Source: Oxalobacteraceae bacterium (lineage in GTDB: Bacteria; Pseudomonadota; Gammaproteobacteria; Burkholderiales; Burkholderiaceae_D). Taken from it: a stretch of 64,000 nt of DNA. Each line of letters begins with the position of its first letter. Positions within the stretch are counted from its first letter, which is position 1. The stretch is taken from positions 1 through 64,000 of the forward strand of contig JAIXXN010000024.1 of assembly GCA_027490725.1 (NCBI GenBank), given 5' to 3'. The translations under genes were made by a program, and so were the position numbers. The notes below the pieces were generated by a model, which was not told where the DNA came from, made no database searches, and was given only the letters and a program-made list of their open reading frames with translations. This document shows positions 37,078 through 46,173 of the stretch, piece after piece.

Positions 37078-37595
37078 GCTTTCACAATAGACTCAGCTTG
37101 TTCGTCGCAAAGATTGCAATCGTACATTGTCCACCGATCTGAATAGATACTTCCCGTTATTTACGTTCGATGTTGTTCGCTCTCATCACGGCGGAGCTTT
37201 TTTACTTAATTTCCCGTATTTTTTGCGGTTTCGGGCGGAAGCGGTGGGGGGGCTTGAGGTTGCGGTGCGAAAATGACTGCGTCAGGTTGGCGTTTTCCCA
37301 ATACTTTCCGGAGAAATTGTATTTTTATCAGTTATTCTCGATAGAACGAGTGGACTTTGTGTTCTCAGCGGAAATTTTAATTACCCGATTGAAATTTTAT
37401 TTCCCTAGGGTCTCGCAATATGTTTCTTCGCTGCTATACTGTGCTCAGAAGCCGGTTGCTGGCGCTTGAGGCGGTATGGCTGGGACTCTCGCCGATCACG
37501 TTGGTTGTGTGGGCTTTCTGTTTGATGCCATAACACCAAGTGTTGTGCGCGAATACCCCGAGGTTTGCATCGTTTATCATTATGGGAGTGACAAT
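37078..37595 (+). other. Long non-coding stretch before the uncharacterised secreted protein
   Basis: About 518 bases without a credible gene. A 99-codon frame (37170-37469) lacks a binding site and family resemblance. The stretch includes a run of seven G near 37245, two spaced GAAATTTTA repeats, and a TATACT box (37435-37440) without a matching -35. No transposase remains or RNA gene were recognised. It probably holds the promoter and leader for the following gene. Confidence 0.6.
37371..37399 (+). repeat. Helically phased direct repeat GAAATTTTA
   Basis: Identical nine-base words begin at 37371 and 37391, exactly 20 bases apart (about two helical turns). This spacing is common for paired binding sites of an activator or repressor. 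It lies ~200 bases before the secreted protein gene at 37596. Confidence 0.45.
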
Positions 37596-39041
37596 ATGGA
37601 TAACGAATTTTTTCGTTCAAAGGGCGTGGCTGGTTCTGTCGCGTTAATGATGTTATTTGCGGTGGATGTCAGCTATGCGGCAACAGCGGCCAAGGTCGAA
37701 GCATTTGAAGCCGTTGCAACGGATGCGTCGATCGGGGCCTCCAACACTATTGCGAATAGCTGGGGGGGGCATCAGCCGCGCATCACCCAGCATAGCGACG
37801 GTCGAATTCGTGTGCTCTATGTTTCGCCGCGTAGTGATGGTACGTTGAATTGGAATTTGAAGGTCCGCAGTCTTACGGGGGGCTGGTCACTGGAGAAAAG
37901 TGGTCAGACGACAGATGATGTAACGTTGTTGCGCGATGATAGAAACGATCTGGCATATGTGATCGCATGGCCTGCCAGCGTTCCTACCGCATATGCATCA
38001 CCCGCATTCAGCGGGTTCCGCATACCTGGGGCATGGCAAGTTATTGCAGCGTCTGGCCGCCATTACGGCAATGCCGGGATCGCTTATGATGGCACCACAT
38101 GCTTGAAAGCATCTCGCGAAGCCAATCAGTTGCCGCTAACCTCTGTCTCGAACACTGAGTATTCCTGCGGAATTTACGTTCCATCAACGAGTCAATGGCA
38201 ATGGGGGCCGTTGCGCGTGCGTGGTATTGGTCAGCGCCATGCCTATGACTATGTGTTCCCTAAACCGAATAAAATTGACGGTAAGGTTGTTGCTCTTGCT
38301 CAACGAGACGCACACAAATTAGCGGAGAAATTGCCAGCGGTCGCTGAAACGTATGTGTTCAATGGCGCGCGTTCCTACACTGCGAAGATTGATACGACGC
38401 CACAGCCAGCGCTGGCTGCAAGTAGCGTGACATTGGCGCCAACTAGTGCCGAATATGTTGAGGCTGAAGCAGTTGCTAAGGTAAGCGTGACTAGTCCAGC
38501 TACTGCTACAGCCGCACCAACTGAGCGTATGCAGGATAGTTTTATCGATAGTAAAGGTCGTGTGTTTAGTGTGTATGCGGTTATTGATCCAGCAAACCCC
38601 GCTGCTCGGACGCGGAATGTTGTAGTAACCAAACTCGATGGAACTCCGATTGTAACGGTTCTAGGCTTAGGTAAATTGCCGGCACCGGGGCAGACCCGCA
38701 TCTACGAAGATGCTGGCCAGAAGTTGTGGTTGCTTTGGAATAACCCTGGTGCGAAAAAAACAGAGGTTTTTCTTTACCCACTTAACGAAGTCAATGGTAT
38801 CTTCTCGATCGGTGCCGCGACTGATTTGAGTGCCGCATTTTACCCTTATGTACTTGATGGACCGATTTACATTGCCGCGCCACGTGGCGGCAACGCTCGT
38901 ACGAATACGATCCACGCGATCTTTAATGCATGTACCGTGACGTATGTAAAGGATACGAATATTGACATTTCGACGTGTTACAATAAGGATAAGACAGGCT
39001 TGCAGCGTGTATTCTATGCGCGCATTGCCTTGCCGCAATAG
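37596..39041 (+). CDS. Uncharacterised secreted protein, propeller-like, within the eps locus
   Basis: I do not recognise the family. The 481-residue product has a signal peptide (SVALMMLFAVDVSYA) and repeated segments of the form D-x-[GN]-x-[hydrophobic]-x-[VL]-x-[YW], such as SDGRIRVLYVS, DRNDLAYVIAW, SKGRVFSVYAV and AGQKLWLLWN. These resemble blades of a beta-propeller or Asp-box protein. A Ser/Ala/Thr-rich linker lies at ~275-310. Three or four cysteines could form disulphides. Its placing between the polymerase and UDP-sugar enzymes suggests action on the polymer outside the cytoplasm. ATG 37596 is used; the frame could open earlier at 37476 but lacks a signal there. Confidence 0.7.
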   Translation: MDNEFFRSKGVAGSVALMMLFAVDVSYAATAAKVEAFEAVATDASIGASNTIANSWGGHQPRITQHSDGRIRVLYVSPRSDGTLNWNLKVRSLTGGWSLEKSGQTTDDVTLLRDDRNDLAYVIAWPASVPTAYASPAFSGFRIPGAWQVIAASGRHYGNAGIAYDGTTCLKASREANQLPLTSVSNTEYSCGIYVPSTSQWQWGPLRVRGIGQRHAYDYVFPKPNKIDGKVVALAQRDAHKLAEKLPAVAETYVFNGARSYTAKIDTTPQPALAASSVTLAPTSAEYVEAEAVAKVSVTSPATATAAPTERMQDSFIDSKGRVFSVYAVIDPANPAARTRNVVVTKLDGTPIVTVLGLGKLPAPGQTRIYEDAGQKLWLLWNNPGAKKTEVFLYPLNEVNGIFSIGAATDLSAAFYPYVLDGPIYIAAPRGGNARTNTIHAIFNACTVTYVKDTNIDISTCYNKDKTGLQRVFYARIALPQ

Positions 39042-39077
39042 TGCTGTAGTTGGTTTCAGGCCTCTACATTGATCCGT

Positions 39078-39121
39078 TGGCACAAATGCCGAAGTCGTTT
39101 GCGACTTCGGCATTTGTGCCA
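39078..39121 (+). terminator. Perfect 20-bp hairpin after the secreted protein gene
   Basis: Arms 39078-39097 and 39102-39121 are perfect inverted repeats of 20 bases (starting TGGCACAAATGCC) around the four-base loop TTTG. No long T run follows, so it may stop or stabilise RNA ends or act in both directions. It is the longest perfect hairpin seen in the window. Confidence 0.7.
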
Positions 39122-39177
39122 GTTTGTAGTGGTTTGAGTGCGAATTTTTATTGTTTTTGAGGCTTTTTGATACGAAT

Positions 39178-40461
39178 ATGCATAATCGAATTATTTCCGT
39201 TGTGGGTTTGGGATACGTGGGCTTGCCTGTTGCGGTAGCGTTCGGCATGCATGCCGAAACTATTGGCTTTGATATCAATGAAACTCGCCTGGCAGAGTTA
39301 CGTGATGGCATAGACAGAACCAACGAAGTTACGCGTGAGAATTTGGTTGCCGCGTCGGTGGTGTACACCAGTGATACGGCGGTTCTTGCTCGCGCGAATT
39401 TTCATATTGTTGCCGTTCCAACTCCTGTTGACGACGCACATCAACCCGATCTGACGCCGGTAGAGCGCGCCTCCCAGACCGTGGCCAAGGCGCTTAAGGT
39501 TGGCGATATCGTTGTTTTCGAATCCACAGTCTATCCTGGCGTCACGGAAGATATTTGTGTGCCCATTCTCGAGAAGGGATCGGGTCTAGTCTGTGGTCGC
39601 GACTTTACCGTCGGTTATAGCCCAGAACGTATCAATCCCGGCGATAAAGAGCATACATTCACAAAGATTAAAAAGGTTGTGTCCGGGCAAGATGCGGCGA
39701 CGCTCGAGGTGGTTGCTGCCGTGTACGGTTCGGTTGTGACGGCGGGGGTGTATCGGGCGGCGACGATCAAAGTTGCGGAGGCTGCCAAGGTTATCGAGAA
39801 TACGCAGCGTGATTTGAATATTGCGCTAATGAACGAATTGTCGTTGATCTTTGATCGCATGGGAATTGATACCAACGACGTGTTGGAAGCGGCCGGTACC
39901 AAATGGAATTTTCTGAAATTCAAGCCCGGACTGGTTGGGGGACACTGTATTGGTGTCGATCCATATTATCTGACACACAAGGCGGAGAAGCTTGGATATC
40001 ACTCGCAGGTGATTCTGGCTGGGCGTCGCATCAATGATGGTATGGGCGCTTATATTGCTCAACAAACTATCAAACAGTTGATTTGTGCCGGACATGATGT
40101 TGGCAAGTCAATCGTTACGGTATTTGGCCTGACATTCAAGGAAAACTGTCCTGATTTGCGCAATTCTAAAGTGATCGATGTTATTCGCGAATTGCAGTCT
40201 TTTGGTGTGCAGGTACAGGTAACCGATGCTGAGGCCGATAGCCTGGAAGCCCAGCACGAATATGGAGTTAGTCTGACGCCGCTCGATCAGTTAGTGCCGG
40301 CGCATGCTGCGATTGTGGCTGTTGCTCACCACGCTTATACCGCTTGGGGTGTTGCGGATTATCAGCGTTTATTATTAGATAAGCCAGTTGTGATAGACGT
40401 GAAAGGTATTTGCGATCAAGTGCAATTCCGAGCAGCGGGGATTAGTCTGTGGCGCCTCTAA
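39178..40461 (+). CDS. Nucleotide-sugar dehydrogenase (UDP-N-acetylhexosamine 6-dehydrogenase type)
   Basis: A 427-residue UDP-sugar dehydrogenase that oxidises C6 twice to give a uronic acid. Seen: NAD site [15 protein letters not shown] at ~9-23, [11 protein letters not shown], a central helix [14 protein letters not shown], and catalytic Cys257 in [12 protein letters not shown]. The sequence style (WbpA/TviB/VipA) fits N-acetylated hexosamine substrates. The next gene, a TviC/WbpP-like epimerase, would act on the product. ATG 39178 is chosen over TTG 39151. Confidence 0.9.
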   Translation: MHNRIISVVGLGYVGLPVAVAFGMHAETIGFDINETRLAELRDGIDRTNEVTRENLVAASVVYTSDTAVLARANFHIVAVPTPVDDAHQPDLTPVERASQTVAKALKVGDIVVFESTVYPGVTEDICVPILEKGSGLVCGRDFTVGYSPERINPGDKEHTFTKIKKVVSGQDAATLEVVAAVYGSVVTAGVYRAATIKVAEAAKVIENTQRDLNIALMNELSLIFDRMGIDTNDVLEAAGTKWNFLKFKPGLVGGHCIGVDPYYLTHKAEKLGYHSQVILAGRRINDGMGAYIAQQTIKQLICAGHDVGKSIVTVFGLTFKENCPDLRNSKVIDVIRELQSFGVQVQVTDAEADSLEAQHEYGVSLTPLDQLVPAHAAIVAVAHHAYTAWGVADYQRLLLDKPVVIDVKGICDQVQFRAAGISLWRL

Positions 40462-41501
40462 ATGGACAAGTGACCCCTTACGCCGAGGTGCAACAGCAAT
40501 TACAAATGAGTCCCAAGCGTTGGCTGATTACTGGTGTTGCTGGGTTTATTGGGTCAAACCTGTTGGAAGCTTTGTTGCGGCTAAATCAGACGGTGATCGG
40601 TTTAGATAATTTTGCCACTGGTCACAAGCGCAATCTTGATCAGGTGAAGTCGCTTGTGTCAGCTGAGCAATGGTCGCGCTTTGATTTTGTCGAAGGGGAT
40701 ATCTGTAATCCGGCGACCTGCGCTCGCGTTACGGAGGGCGTTGATTTTGTCCTCCACCAAGCTGCGCTGGGTAGCGTGCCTCGCTCGCTAGAGAATCCCG
40801 TGCACACGAATACGACCAATATTTCCGGTTTCCTTAATATGCTGGTGGCGAGTCGAGACGCGAAAGTTGATCGCTTCGTCTATGCTGCATCGAGTTCAAC
40901 TTACGGGGATCATCCTGGGTTGCCGAAGGTCGAGGACCTCATCGGTAAACCATTGTCGCCGTATGCGGTCACGAAATATGTCAATGAACTGTATGCCGAC
41001 GTATTTACTCGCTGCTACGGGTTGGAATCCATAGGCTTGCGCTACTTTAATGTGTTTGGCCCCCGTCAGGATCCTGATGGCGCGTACGCTGCAGTCATTC
41101 CCAAATGGTATGGTGCATTGCTTCGGTCTGAGCCGGTATTCATTAATGGCGATGGCGAGACGAGTCGCGATTTCTGCTTTATCGCTAACGTTGTCCAGGC
41201 AAATATTCTTGCGGCAACTAGTACCAACGCTGACGCGGTTAATCAGGTCTATAACATCGCACTGGGCGATCGTACGACACTTAACGAGTTATTTAGTCTT
41301 ATCCGCGAGCGGGTTGCTGTGGTTTCCCCCGCTGTGGCCAGTGCTGAGGTTGAGTATCGACCGTTCAGGGCCGGTGATGTGCGGCATTCCCAAGCAGACA
41401 TTAGTAAGATAGCACGGTTATTGGGGTACTCGCCGACACACCGGGTGGCGCAGGGGCTGGATGAGGCAACAGAGTATTATTTGGCGTCAATAGTTGGTTA
41501 A
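40449..41501 (+). CDS. UDP-N-acetylhexosamine(uronate) C4-epimerase, TviC/WbpP-like
   Basis: A 350-residue extended [17 protein letters not shown] cofactor motif after a ~30-residue lead ([19 protein letters not shown]) typical of WbpP/Tvi[10 protein letters not shown], and YxxxK as SPYAVTKY. It likely interconverts the gluco and galacto forms of the UDP-HexNAc or its uronate. GTG 40449 overlaps the dehydrogenase; GTG 40470 is also possible. Confidence 0.88.
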   Translation: MAPLNGQVTPYAEVQQQLQMSPKRWLITGVAGFIGSNLLEALLRLNQTVIGLDNFATGHKRNLDQVKSLVSAEQWSRFDFVEGDICNPATCARVTEGVDFVLHQAALGSVPRSLENPVHTNTTNISGFLNMLVASRDAKVDRFVYAASSSTYGDHPGLPKVEDLIGKPLSPYAVTKYVNELYADVFTRCYGLESIGLRYFNVFGPRQDPDGAYAAVIPKWYGALLRSEPVFINGDGETSRDFCFIANVVQANILAATSTNADAVNQVYNIALGDRTTLNELFSLIRERVAVVSPAVASAEVEYRPFRAGDVRHSQADISKIARLLGYSPTHRVAQGLDEATEYYLASIVG

Positions 41502-41508
41502 GGCATGT

Positions 41509-41536
41509 ATGTGGGGAGGATTCTCCCCACATTTTG
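41509..41536 (+). terminator. Terminator between convergent epimerase and acyltransferase genes
   Basis: Perfect 10-bp stem ATGTGGGGAG (41509-41518)/CTCCCCACAT (41523-41532), loop GATT, followed by TTTG on the plus strand. It lies eight bases after the epimerase stop and just beyond the end of the minus-strand acyltransferase, so it may serve both. Confidence 0.8.
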
Positions 41537-41549
41537 TTCATACGATTAT

Positions 41550-42581
41550 TCAGGCACTGACTGCTTTTATCGGGGACCGTAATTTCCGTACCCAAGCAAT
41601 CAAAGGCTTTTCGCATACTTGATAAGCGAGGCAGCCGAGGCCGATTGTTGCAGTTAGGGTAACTATGAATACCCCGTTTGCCCCAATTATCTGAGGAAGG
41701 TGAAGCTTTCCAAAGATTTTTAGTGTGAGGCCCTCCAGCGCTTCGTGCGTGAGATAGATGCTATAAGATGCATTGCCTATGAAAGTCGCGAAAGCTGGTG
41801 ATTTGATGAGCCCGTTGGATTCCATTTTTGTTGCGCCGCCGAGAAGCAGCGCAAACCCAGCTGGTAAGACGATTTTCGGTAATTGAAAAGAAGTATCTAA
41901 GAGAATAAACCAGAAAAGTATTAGTGTGAATCCGGTGAAGGTTTCTACCAGTCCTTTTCCTTTTTGTTTGTAGATGTAGTAGGCACCCATACCGAATAAG
42001 AAATACAGACTGTAGGCTGAGGTGTAAACAATATATGCGGTTCTGTTATCCGTACCTGGGTAATGATAGACGGCGGCGCAAATAATGCCCCAAAGAACCA
42101 AACAAAAAACCCCTAGTTTTTTGTTTAATAGCAATAGTGAAAAAATTGCGTAGAATGCAAGCTCATGGAATAGCGTCCAAGCCGGTCCAATTGGAGGTGA
42201 GTCTGGGCTAAATCTTACAAGTGTGTATGTATTTATCCATGCGGCAATTCCCTCTGGTAATTTCGCGTCGGTGCCGAAACCAGCTGCTAGAAGTACAACA
42301 AAAACAGTTGTGTATAGCCAATATACGGGATATAGGCGCGCAAATCGACGGAACGCGTAATGGGACCAGCGGTCGGGGCGATCGATGTCTTTGGCGTGGG
42401 CAAATAGAATTATGAAACCTGAAATTACAAAAAAGAAATCAACGCCTAAGTGGCCGTGTTTGGTGTACTCCTGAAATGCTGGAATTCCGCCATATCGCGT
42501 AGCTCCCATGGTAATTGACAAGTGGAAAGCTGCGACAAAGATCGCCGCAAGTGCTCTGCTGGACTGAAGAATATTTAGCAT
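41550..42581 (-). CDS. Acyltransferase family 3 (O-acetyltransferase) membrane protein
   Basis: A 343-residue OafA-like protein with about ten TM helices. It opens LQSSRALAAIFVAAFHLS, with the conserved His in the first TM region, followed by GVDFFFVISGF. It probably O-acetylates the polysaccharide using a cytoplasmic acyl donor. It is the only gene of the locus on the minus strand. ATG 42581 is preferred; the frame opens 14 codons earlier but without a binding site. Being in its own transcription unit, decoration may be controlled separately from polymer synthesis. Confidence 0.88.
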   Translation of the reverse strand: MLNILQSSRALAAIFVAAFHLSITMGATRYGGIPAFQEYTKHGHLGVDFFFVISGFIILFAHAKDIDRPDRWSHYAFRRFARLYPVYWLYTTVFVVLLAAGFGTDAKLPEGIAAWINTYTLVRFSPDSPPIGPAWTLFHELAFYAIFSLLLLNKKLGVFCLVLWGIICAAVYHYPGTDNRTAYIVYTSAYSLYFLFGMGAYYIYKQKGKGLVETFTGFTLILFWFILLDTSFQLPKIVLPAGFALLLGGATKMESNGLIKSPAFATFIGNASYSIYLTHEALEGLTLKIFGKLHLPQIIGANGVFIVTLTATIGLGCLAYQVCEKPLIAWVRKLRSPIKAVSA

Positions 42582-42876
42582 TTTTATTTTGGATAGGTTA
42601 AGGGCGTAAGAACCAGGGAGCAAGCGCCAGATAAATGGCCTACCGTGCGATAGCGATTATATAAGTTTTTATTAATTATTCAATAGTTTGCTGGCTTAGT
42701 CTGTACTCGGTTAGGGTGGGCGAGGAGATCATTGGTAACGATGTTGGAGACTTTTGGTTGGTCTTGCAGTTGTAATTTTTGAATGTTATTCTATGCCGAT
42801 TGAGTATTATGCTTCTTGCTTACTTAATGTCACTTTTGTTTTTGGTTCTTTCGTGTCTTCCGAGTGAGGTTGAAGT
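42582..42876. other. Divergent intergenic region, AT-rich
   Basis: About 295 bases between the minus-strand acyltransferase and the plus-strand glycosyltransferase. It must hold both promoters; no convincing -35/-10 pair stands out. Several AT-rich patches occur near 42660-42700. GAGG at 42867-42870 is the ribosome site of the following TTG start. Confidence 0.5.
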
Positions 42877-43890
42877 TTGAAGCGTGATAAATGTCGTTTG
42901 TTGTTATGCGGCCCTTTCCCTGCTCCTGTTGGTGGCGTCAGCATACATTTGCGCAGGTTGCAGGCCGCGCTGCAGCGCGACGGCCGCTTCGTGGTGCAGG
43001 GCATCGACGAGGCAGGGCTGCGCAAGCCCGAACTGTTTAATATTCGCTCATTGAATATTTGGCGCTATCTGAGTTTGCTTTGGTGGGCAGATCTGGTCCA
43101 CGTGCAAAGTTCTGTCGGACTGTTTCGCCTGATGCATGTGCTTGCGGCACGATTATTGTTCCGACCTGTCATGGTGACCCTTCATTCCCATCGTCCCGGT
43201 AATGCTGTCGAGCATTGGATGGTGTGGCTCAGTTGTGCTTTTGCGCACAAGGTTATAGCCGTTAACGCCGATATTCAGCGTTCGGTCTGTCCGCGAGCCG
43301 TGGTGATTCCCGCGTATATTGCTCCGGGGGCGGATGAGGAATGGTTGCCGAGTGAAATTGCGAGCTGGGCGTCACAGGTGCGTGCAGGTGGGCGGCAATT
43401 GCTGGTATCTAATGCCTATAAGCTGGTGCAGTTTGCCGGGGCGGATTTGTATGGGCTGGATATCTTGCTGGATTTGCTGGAACGTCAGGACGTACGCGAG
43501 CGCTATGCTTTGGTCTTTGTGGTGAGTAGTCTGGCTGACTGCGAAGCTCCGTATCTTGCCGCGCAAAAACGGATTCAAGAGCGTTCTATGCAGAATGACG
43601 TTCTGCTGGTAAATCAGGCTATGCCGTTTGCTGGGCTGCTCAAATGCTGCGATGTATCGGTGCGTGCGACGAATACCGATGGCGATGCCCTGTCGGTGCG
43701 GGAATCGCTTTCCTATGGCAAGCGTACACTGGCATCGGACTGTGTGCTGCGACCGGCAGGCACTGAACTGTTTGCAACAAGAAACACTGACGCGTTAGCA
43801 GCTTTGTTGATGGCGCCTGCGCGCCCTGCAGAAGCTGAACTCGTGTCCTACGACAAATCGATTATCAATTTATATGAGGCTCTTTCGTGA
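42877..43890 (+). CDS. Glycosyltransferase, GT-B type
   Basis: A 337-residue protein beginning with a GT4-style acceptor segment CGPFPAPVGGVSIHLRRL and ending with DGDALSVRESLSYGKRTLASD, where a donor-site Glu is expected. It lacks some donor-site signature wording, so it is a divergent family member. TTG 42877 is backed by GTGAGG six bases before it. Its TGA overlaps the next GTG. Confidence 0.8.
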   Translation: MKRDKCRLLLCGPFPAPVGGVSIHLRRLQAALQRDGRFVVQGIDEAGLRKPELFNIRSLNIWRYLSLLWWADLVHVQSSVGLFRLMHVLAARLLFRPVMVTLHSHRPGNAVEHWMVWLSCAFAHKVIAVNADIQRSVCPRAVVIPAYIAPGADEEWLPSEIASWASQVRAGGRQLLVSNAYKLVQFAGADLYGLDILLDLLERQDVRERYALVFVVSSLADCEAPYLAAQKRIQERSMQNDVLLVNQAMPFAGLLKCCDVSVRATNTDGDALSVRESLSYGKRTLASDCVLRPAGTELFATRNTDALAALLMAPARPAEAELVSYDKSIINLYEALS

Positions 43891-46067
43891 AGCAAATCAC
43901 TCAAACTCTGAAGACGGGCGTTATCGAAATTAATGATGTGCCTATTCCTACGTTGACGGACAAGTTTGTGCTGGTGCGAAATGCTGCCTCCGTCATCAGT
44001 GCAGGTACTGAGAAGACCAAGATCGACATGGGCAAGAAGAGTCTGCTGCAAAAGGCAATGGCTCGGCCGGATCTGGTGCGCCAAGTGCTGAAAAAAGTGC
44101 AGAACGAAGGATTTGCGAAGACGATGCAGACAGTCACTTCGCGCCTGAATTCACCGTCACCGCTTGGATATAGTTGCGCAGGAACGGTGATTGCCGCGGG
44201 CGGGCTGGTTGAGGGAATTCAACCGGGCGACCGAGTTGCATGTGGTGGCGTCAACTATGCCAATCATGCAGAGTTTGTCGCCGTGCCGAAAAACCTGGTC
44301 GTTAAAATACCCAATAATGTGAGTGACGAGGATGCGTCGTTTGCGACCGTCGGTTCGATTGCTCTGCAAGGTGTCCGTCTGGCTGCACCGCAGCTGGGGG
44401 AAACCTTCCTGGTGTTGGGGCTTGGTTTGTTGGGGCAAATTGCTGTGCAATTGTTGCGTGCGAACGGCTGTACCGTAATTGCGAATGACCTTGATTCGGC
44501 CCAGGTCGAACGCGCGGTGGGCTTTGGCGCCATTCCTGCCGGTCCGGGCGTTGACCTCGTGAACCTGTGCGGACAGATGACCGGCGGTCATGGCGTTGAC
44601 GGCGTGCTGGTTTGCGCGGGGACGTCGAGTAATCAGCCGATCGAGTTGTGCGGCGCCGTGACTCGGGAAAAAGGACGTGTGGTGGTAGTCGGTGCTGTGC
44701 GCATGGATATTCCGCGCGAAGATTATTTCAAGAAAGAGATTAGTGTTGTGATCTCCCGCTCTTACGGCCCGGGACGCTATGACCCTTACTACGAAGAGAG
44801 TGGTAACGACTATCCGTTGCCGTATGTGCGCTTTACCGAGCAGCGCAATATGGCGACTTTCCTCGATCTGATCTCGCAAGGAAAGGTTGATGTGAAGTCT
44901 TTGATTAGTCATCGCTTCTCCGTTGATGAGGCCGCTGCTGCATACCGTTTGATCGAGGGCGAAAAAACCGAACCCTATCTGGGCATCGTGATTCAGTATG
45001 CCGCTGCGCAGACCATGGCTGAACCTTTGGCGCGTATCGCGACAGGCGTCGCGCCGGTCACCCGCAGTAAAATTGGCTTGTCGTTCTTCGGTGCCGGCAA
45101 TTACGCGACGGCCAGCCTGTTGCCGGTTCTGAAAAATATGAATCAGGTCGAGTTCCGGGGTCTGGTGACTGCTAGTGGTCGCACGGCACAGGGCGTAGCG
45201 CGGCAGTTTGGCTTCGCATTCTGCGCCGGTGCTGTTGATGAACTGCATGGAGCAGACACCGACGCAGTGCTTATTACTACGCGCCATGATACCCACGCTA
45301 GTGCGACTGTGAGTGCCCTGCAGGCTGGCAAGCATGTTTATGTGGAAAAGCCGCTGGCGCTGACAGTTCCGGAACTGGCAGAAGTTCAGCAGGCACTGCA
45401 CAAGGGCGGTAGTCAGATTATGGTGGGCTTCAATCGCCGGTTTGCACCAGCGACGCGTGAGGTATGTCAGCATTTCGCGCCGGTCCAGAGTCCGCTTGTG
45501 GTGGCAATTCGTGTTAACGCAGGAGCGATCCCGGGCGATCACTGGATTCAAGATCCCTTGCTCGGCGGTGGGCGTGTCATCGGCGAGGCTTGCCATTTCG
45601 TGGATCTGGCTTCTGCTCTGGTCGGTGCGGACCCAGTTCGAGTGAGCTCGATCGGTACGGCCAAGAGTCAATCTTCGGCAATGCTGAATGATAACGTCAT
45701 CGTCACGCTGACGTATCCGAATGGATCGATCGCGACCATTATCTATACGGCAGATGGTTCAAAAGCTATGCAGAAAGAACGTGTCGAAGTTTTCGGTGGC
45801 GGGCGTAGTGCCGTTATCGATGATTTCCGTGAAACCACCTTGTATTCGGGCGATAGCAAGGTCCAGACGATCAAGCAGGCAACGCAGGACAAGGGTCAAA
45901 AAGCTATGTTGACCCAGTGGGTCGCCGGCTTGGTGAGTGGTGTGCCGTGCGTCCCGGCCAGTTCGCTGCTGGCCAATAGCCTGGCGACCATTCTGGCGGT
46001 TGAGTCCTTGGCGCTGGGAACGGAGTTGATGGTTGATGCGAGCTTGCTACTTGATAGCAGCAACTAA
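43887..46067 (+). CDS. Fused zinc-type alcohol dehydrogenase and Gfo/Idh/MocA oxidoreductase
   Basis: A 726-residue two-enzyme fusion. Residues 1-~370 are a medium-chain dehydrogenase (LGYSCAGTV, GLGLLGQIAVQLLRANG nucleotide fold, RVVVVGAVRM). Residues ~385-726 are a Gfo/Idh/MocA sugar oxidoreductase (FFGAGNYATASLLPVL, VYVEKPLALT, GGRVIGEACHFVD with the catalytic His). Such fusions are typical of bacterial polysaccharide loci and may oxidise then reduce a sugar nucleotide or glycan at different carbons; the reaction is not established. GTG 43887 overlaps the previous stop. Confidence 0.88.
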   Translation: MKQITQTLKTGVIEINDVPIPTLTDKFVLVRNAASVISAGTEKTKIDMGKKSLLQKAMARPDLVRQVLKKVQNEGFAKTMQTVTSRLNSPSPLGYSCAGTVIAAGGLVEGIQPGDRVACGGVNYANHAEFVAVPKNLVVKIPNNVSDEDASFATVGSIALQGVRLAAPQLGETFLVLGLGLLGQIAVQLLRANGCTVIANDLDSAQVERAVGFGAIPAGPGVDLVNLCGQMTGGHGVDGVLVCAGTSSNQPIELCGAVTREKGRVVVVGAVRMDIPREDYFKKEISVVISRSYGPGRYDPYYEESGNDYPLPYVRFTEQRNMATFLDLISQGKVDVKSLISHRFSVDEAAAAYRLIEGEKTEPYLGIVIQYAAAQTMAEPLARIATGVAPVTRSKIGLSFFGAGNYATASLLPVLKNMNQVEFRGLVTASGRTAQGVARQFGFAFCAGAVDELHGADTDAVLITTRHDTHASATVSALQAGKHVYVEKPLALTVPELAEVQQALHKGGSQIMVGFNRRFAPATREVCQHFAPVQSPLVVAIRVNAGAIPGDHWIQDPLLGGGRVIGEACHFVDLASALVGADPVRVSSIGTAKSQSSAMLNDNVIVTLTYPNGSIATIIYTADGSKAMQKERVEVFGGGRSAVIDDFRETTLYSGDSKVQTIKQATQDKGQKAMLTQWVAGLVSGVPCVPASSLLANSLATILAVESLALGTELMVDASLLLDSSN

Positions 46068-46100
46068 CTCTTTAAACGCTGGATAGTTGCTAAAATAATA

Positions 46101-46160
46101 TATAATGTCGCGTCCCCTTGGTCGCCGATGGCTGTCGCCGCGGACTAGGGGCGCTTCATA
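46101..46160 (+). promoter_or_regulatory. Possible internal promoter with leader hairpin
   Basis: A consensus TATAAT (46101-46106) in an AT-rich stretch follows the fusion gene, but no convincing -35 is at the right distance. Just after it an imperfect hairpin pairs GCGTCCCCT with AGGGGCGC around ~46110-46155. The gap (106 bases) is larger than most in this operon, so a secondary start site is plausible. Confidence 0.3.
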
Positions 46161-46173
46161 ATGGAACCAATAA

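Noticed and set aside
37170..37469. 99-codon frame in the gap before the secreted protein
   Set aside because: No ribosome site, aromatic/basic random-looking product, no family likeness.
44157..45671. 504-codon minus-strand open frame
   Set aside because: Antisense to the MDR-MocA fusion, which has two clear nucleotide-binding motifs.
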